Translations under genes and position numbers: made by a program
Part shown: positions 5,192 to 5,327 of the stretch, one piece after another
How the letters are laid out: each line of letters opens with the position of its first letter
How positions within the stretch are numbered: the stretch's first letter is position 1
Source of the DNA: CAZSVI01 sp964610205
GTDB taxonomy: Bacteria > Bacillota > Clostridia > DSM-8532
Assembly: GCA_964610205.1 (NCBI GenBank)
Contig: CAZSVI010000176.1
Coordinates: 1-5,327, forward strand
Length of the DNA stretch: 5,327 nt
Direction: 5' to 3'
Notes under the pieces: generated by a model
Databases searched by the model: none
What the model was told of the DNA's origin: nothing
What the model saw: the letters and a program-made list of their open reading frames with translations, nothing else

Positions 5192-5327
5192 ATGTATGAA
5201 TATCCGAATGGTTCATTCGAACTGGCGCCCGAATTCATAATAAAGCTCCACGTGGGTTCTGTCGGGCCTGCAATAGCATCCATTGTTGTGTTGATAATCC
5301 TTGTTTACATTTCAATTTCTTACTTTT
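5192..5327 (+). CDS. N-terminal part of an unrecognised membrane protein (cut by window edge)
   Basis: The gene starts at ATG 5192, 5 nt after a good ribosome-binding site (GGGGTGAG, 5179-5186), with a promoter candidate just upstream. Forty-five residues are visible. The first 24 or so are mixed and polar (MYEYPNGSFELAPEF at the start). From about residue 25 a hydrophobic stretch rich in Ile, Val and Leu runs to the window edge and is probably a transmembrane helix. The charged start is too long and acidic for a typical signal peptide, so an integral membrane protein is more likely. It is transcribed away from nadE. I do not recognise the family and assign no function. Confidence 0.7.
   Translation, partial: MYEYPNGSFELAPEFIIKLHVGSVGPAIASIVVLIILVYISISYF

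Overview
The window looks like chromosomal DNA of a low-GC Gram-positive bacterium, most likely a member of the Clostridia. The reasons are an A+T-rich composition, strong GGAGAG ribosome-binding sites, sigma-A-like promoters, a Thr/Pro/Ala linker in an exported protein of the kind common in clostridial surface proteins, and a sirtuin resembling the Thermotoga/Firmicutes type. This is inferred from sequence style, not from a database match.

Layout. Three genes run leftward on the minus strand and one gene starts rightward at the right edge. From right to left on the minus strand they are: a glutamine-hydrolysing NAD+ synthase (nadE, start set to ATG at 4820); a 588-residue exported and membrane-anchored protein with a DUF4424-like N-terminal region and a C-terminal three-helix membrane anchor; and a Sir2-family NAD+-dependent protein deacylase (start set to GTG at 833, not the upstream ATG). 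A short weak hairpin at 10-38 lies beyond the sirtuin. The rightward gene starts at 5192 and runs off the window. Only 45 residues are visible, including a hydrophobic segment, and I do not recognise it.

The two enzymes meet at NAD+: NadE makes it from deamido-NAD+, and the sirtuin consumes it while removing acyl groups from lysines. The membrane protein between them has no visible biochemical link to NAD+. The 179-nt and 112-nt gaps, plus a possible separate promoter in front of the sirtuin, argue against a tight operon. I see no defence-system fusion, CRISPR array, rRNA, tRNA or intact transposase.

The most unusual content is non-coding. The nadE/membrane-protein gap holds a 70-nt imperfect palindrome with TA at both ends, which could be a small MITE-like element. 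The divergent region 4821-5191 holds, between its two predicted promoters, a family of related short words (GAAYAGWCAC), an ACTAT-AGA-ATAGT palindrome and a 62-nt imperfect hairpin. These may be operators or the remains of a mobile-element end. Inside the nadE coding region there is a perfect 10-bp hairpin overlapping a second palindrome. None of these matches a regulatory family I can name. Nothing here is clearly a new biological system; the intergenic elements and the membrane protein are the best candidates for follow-up.
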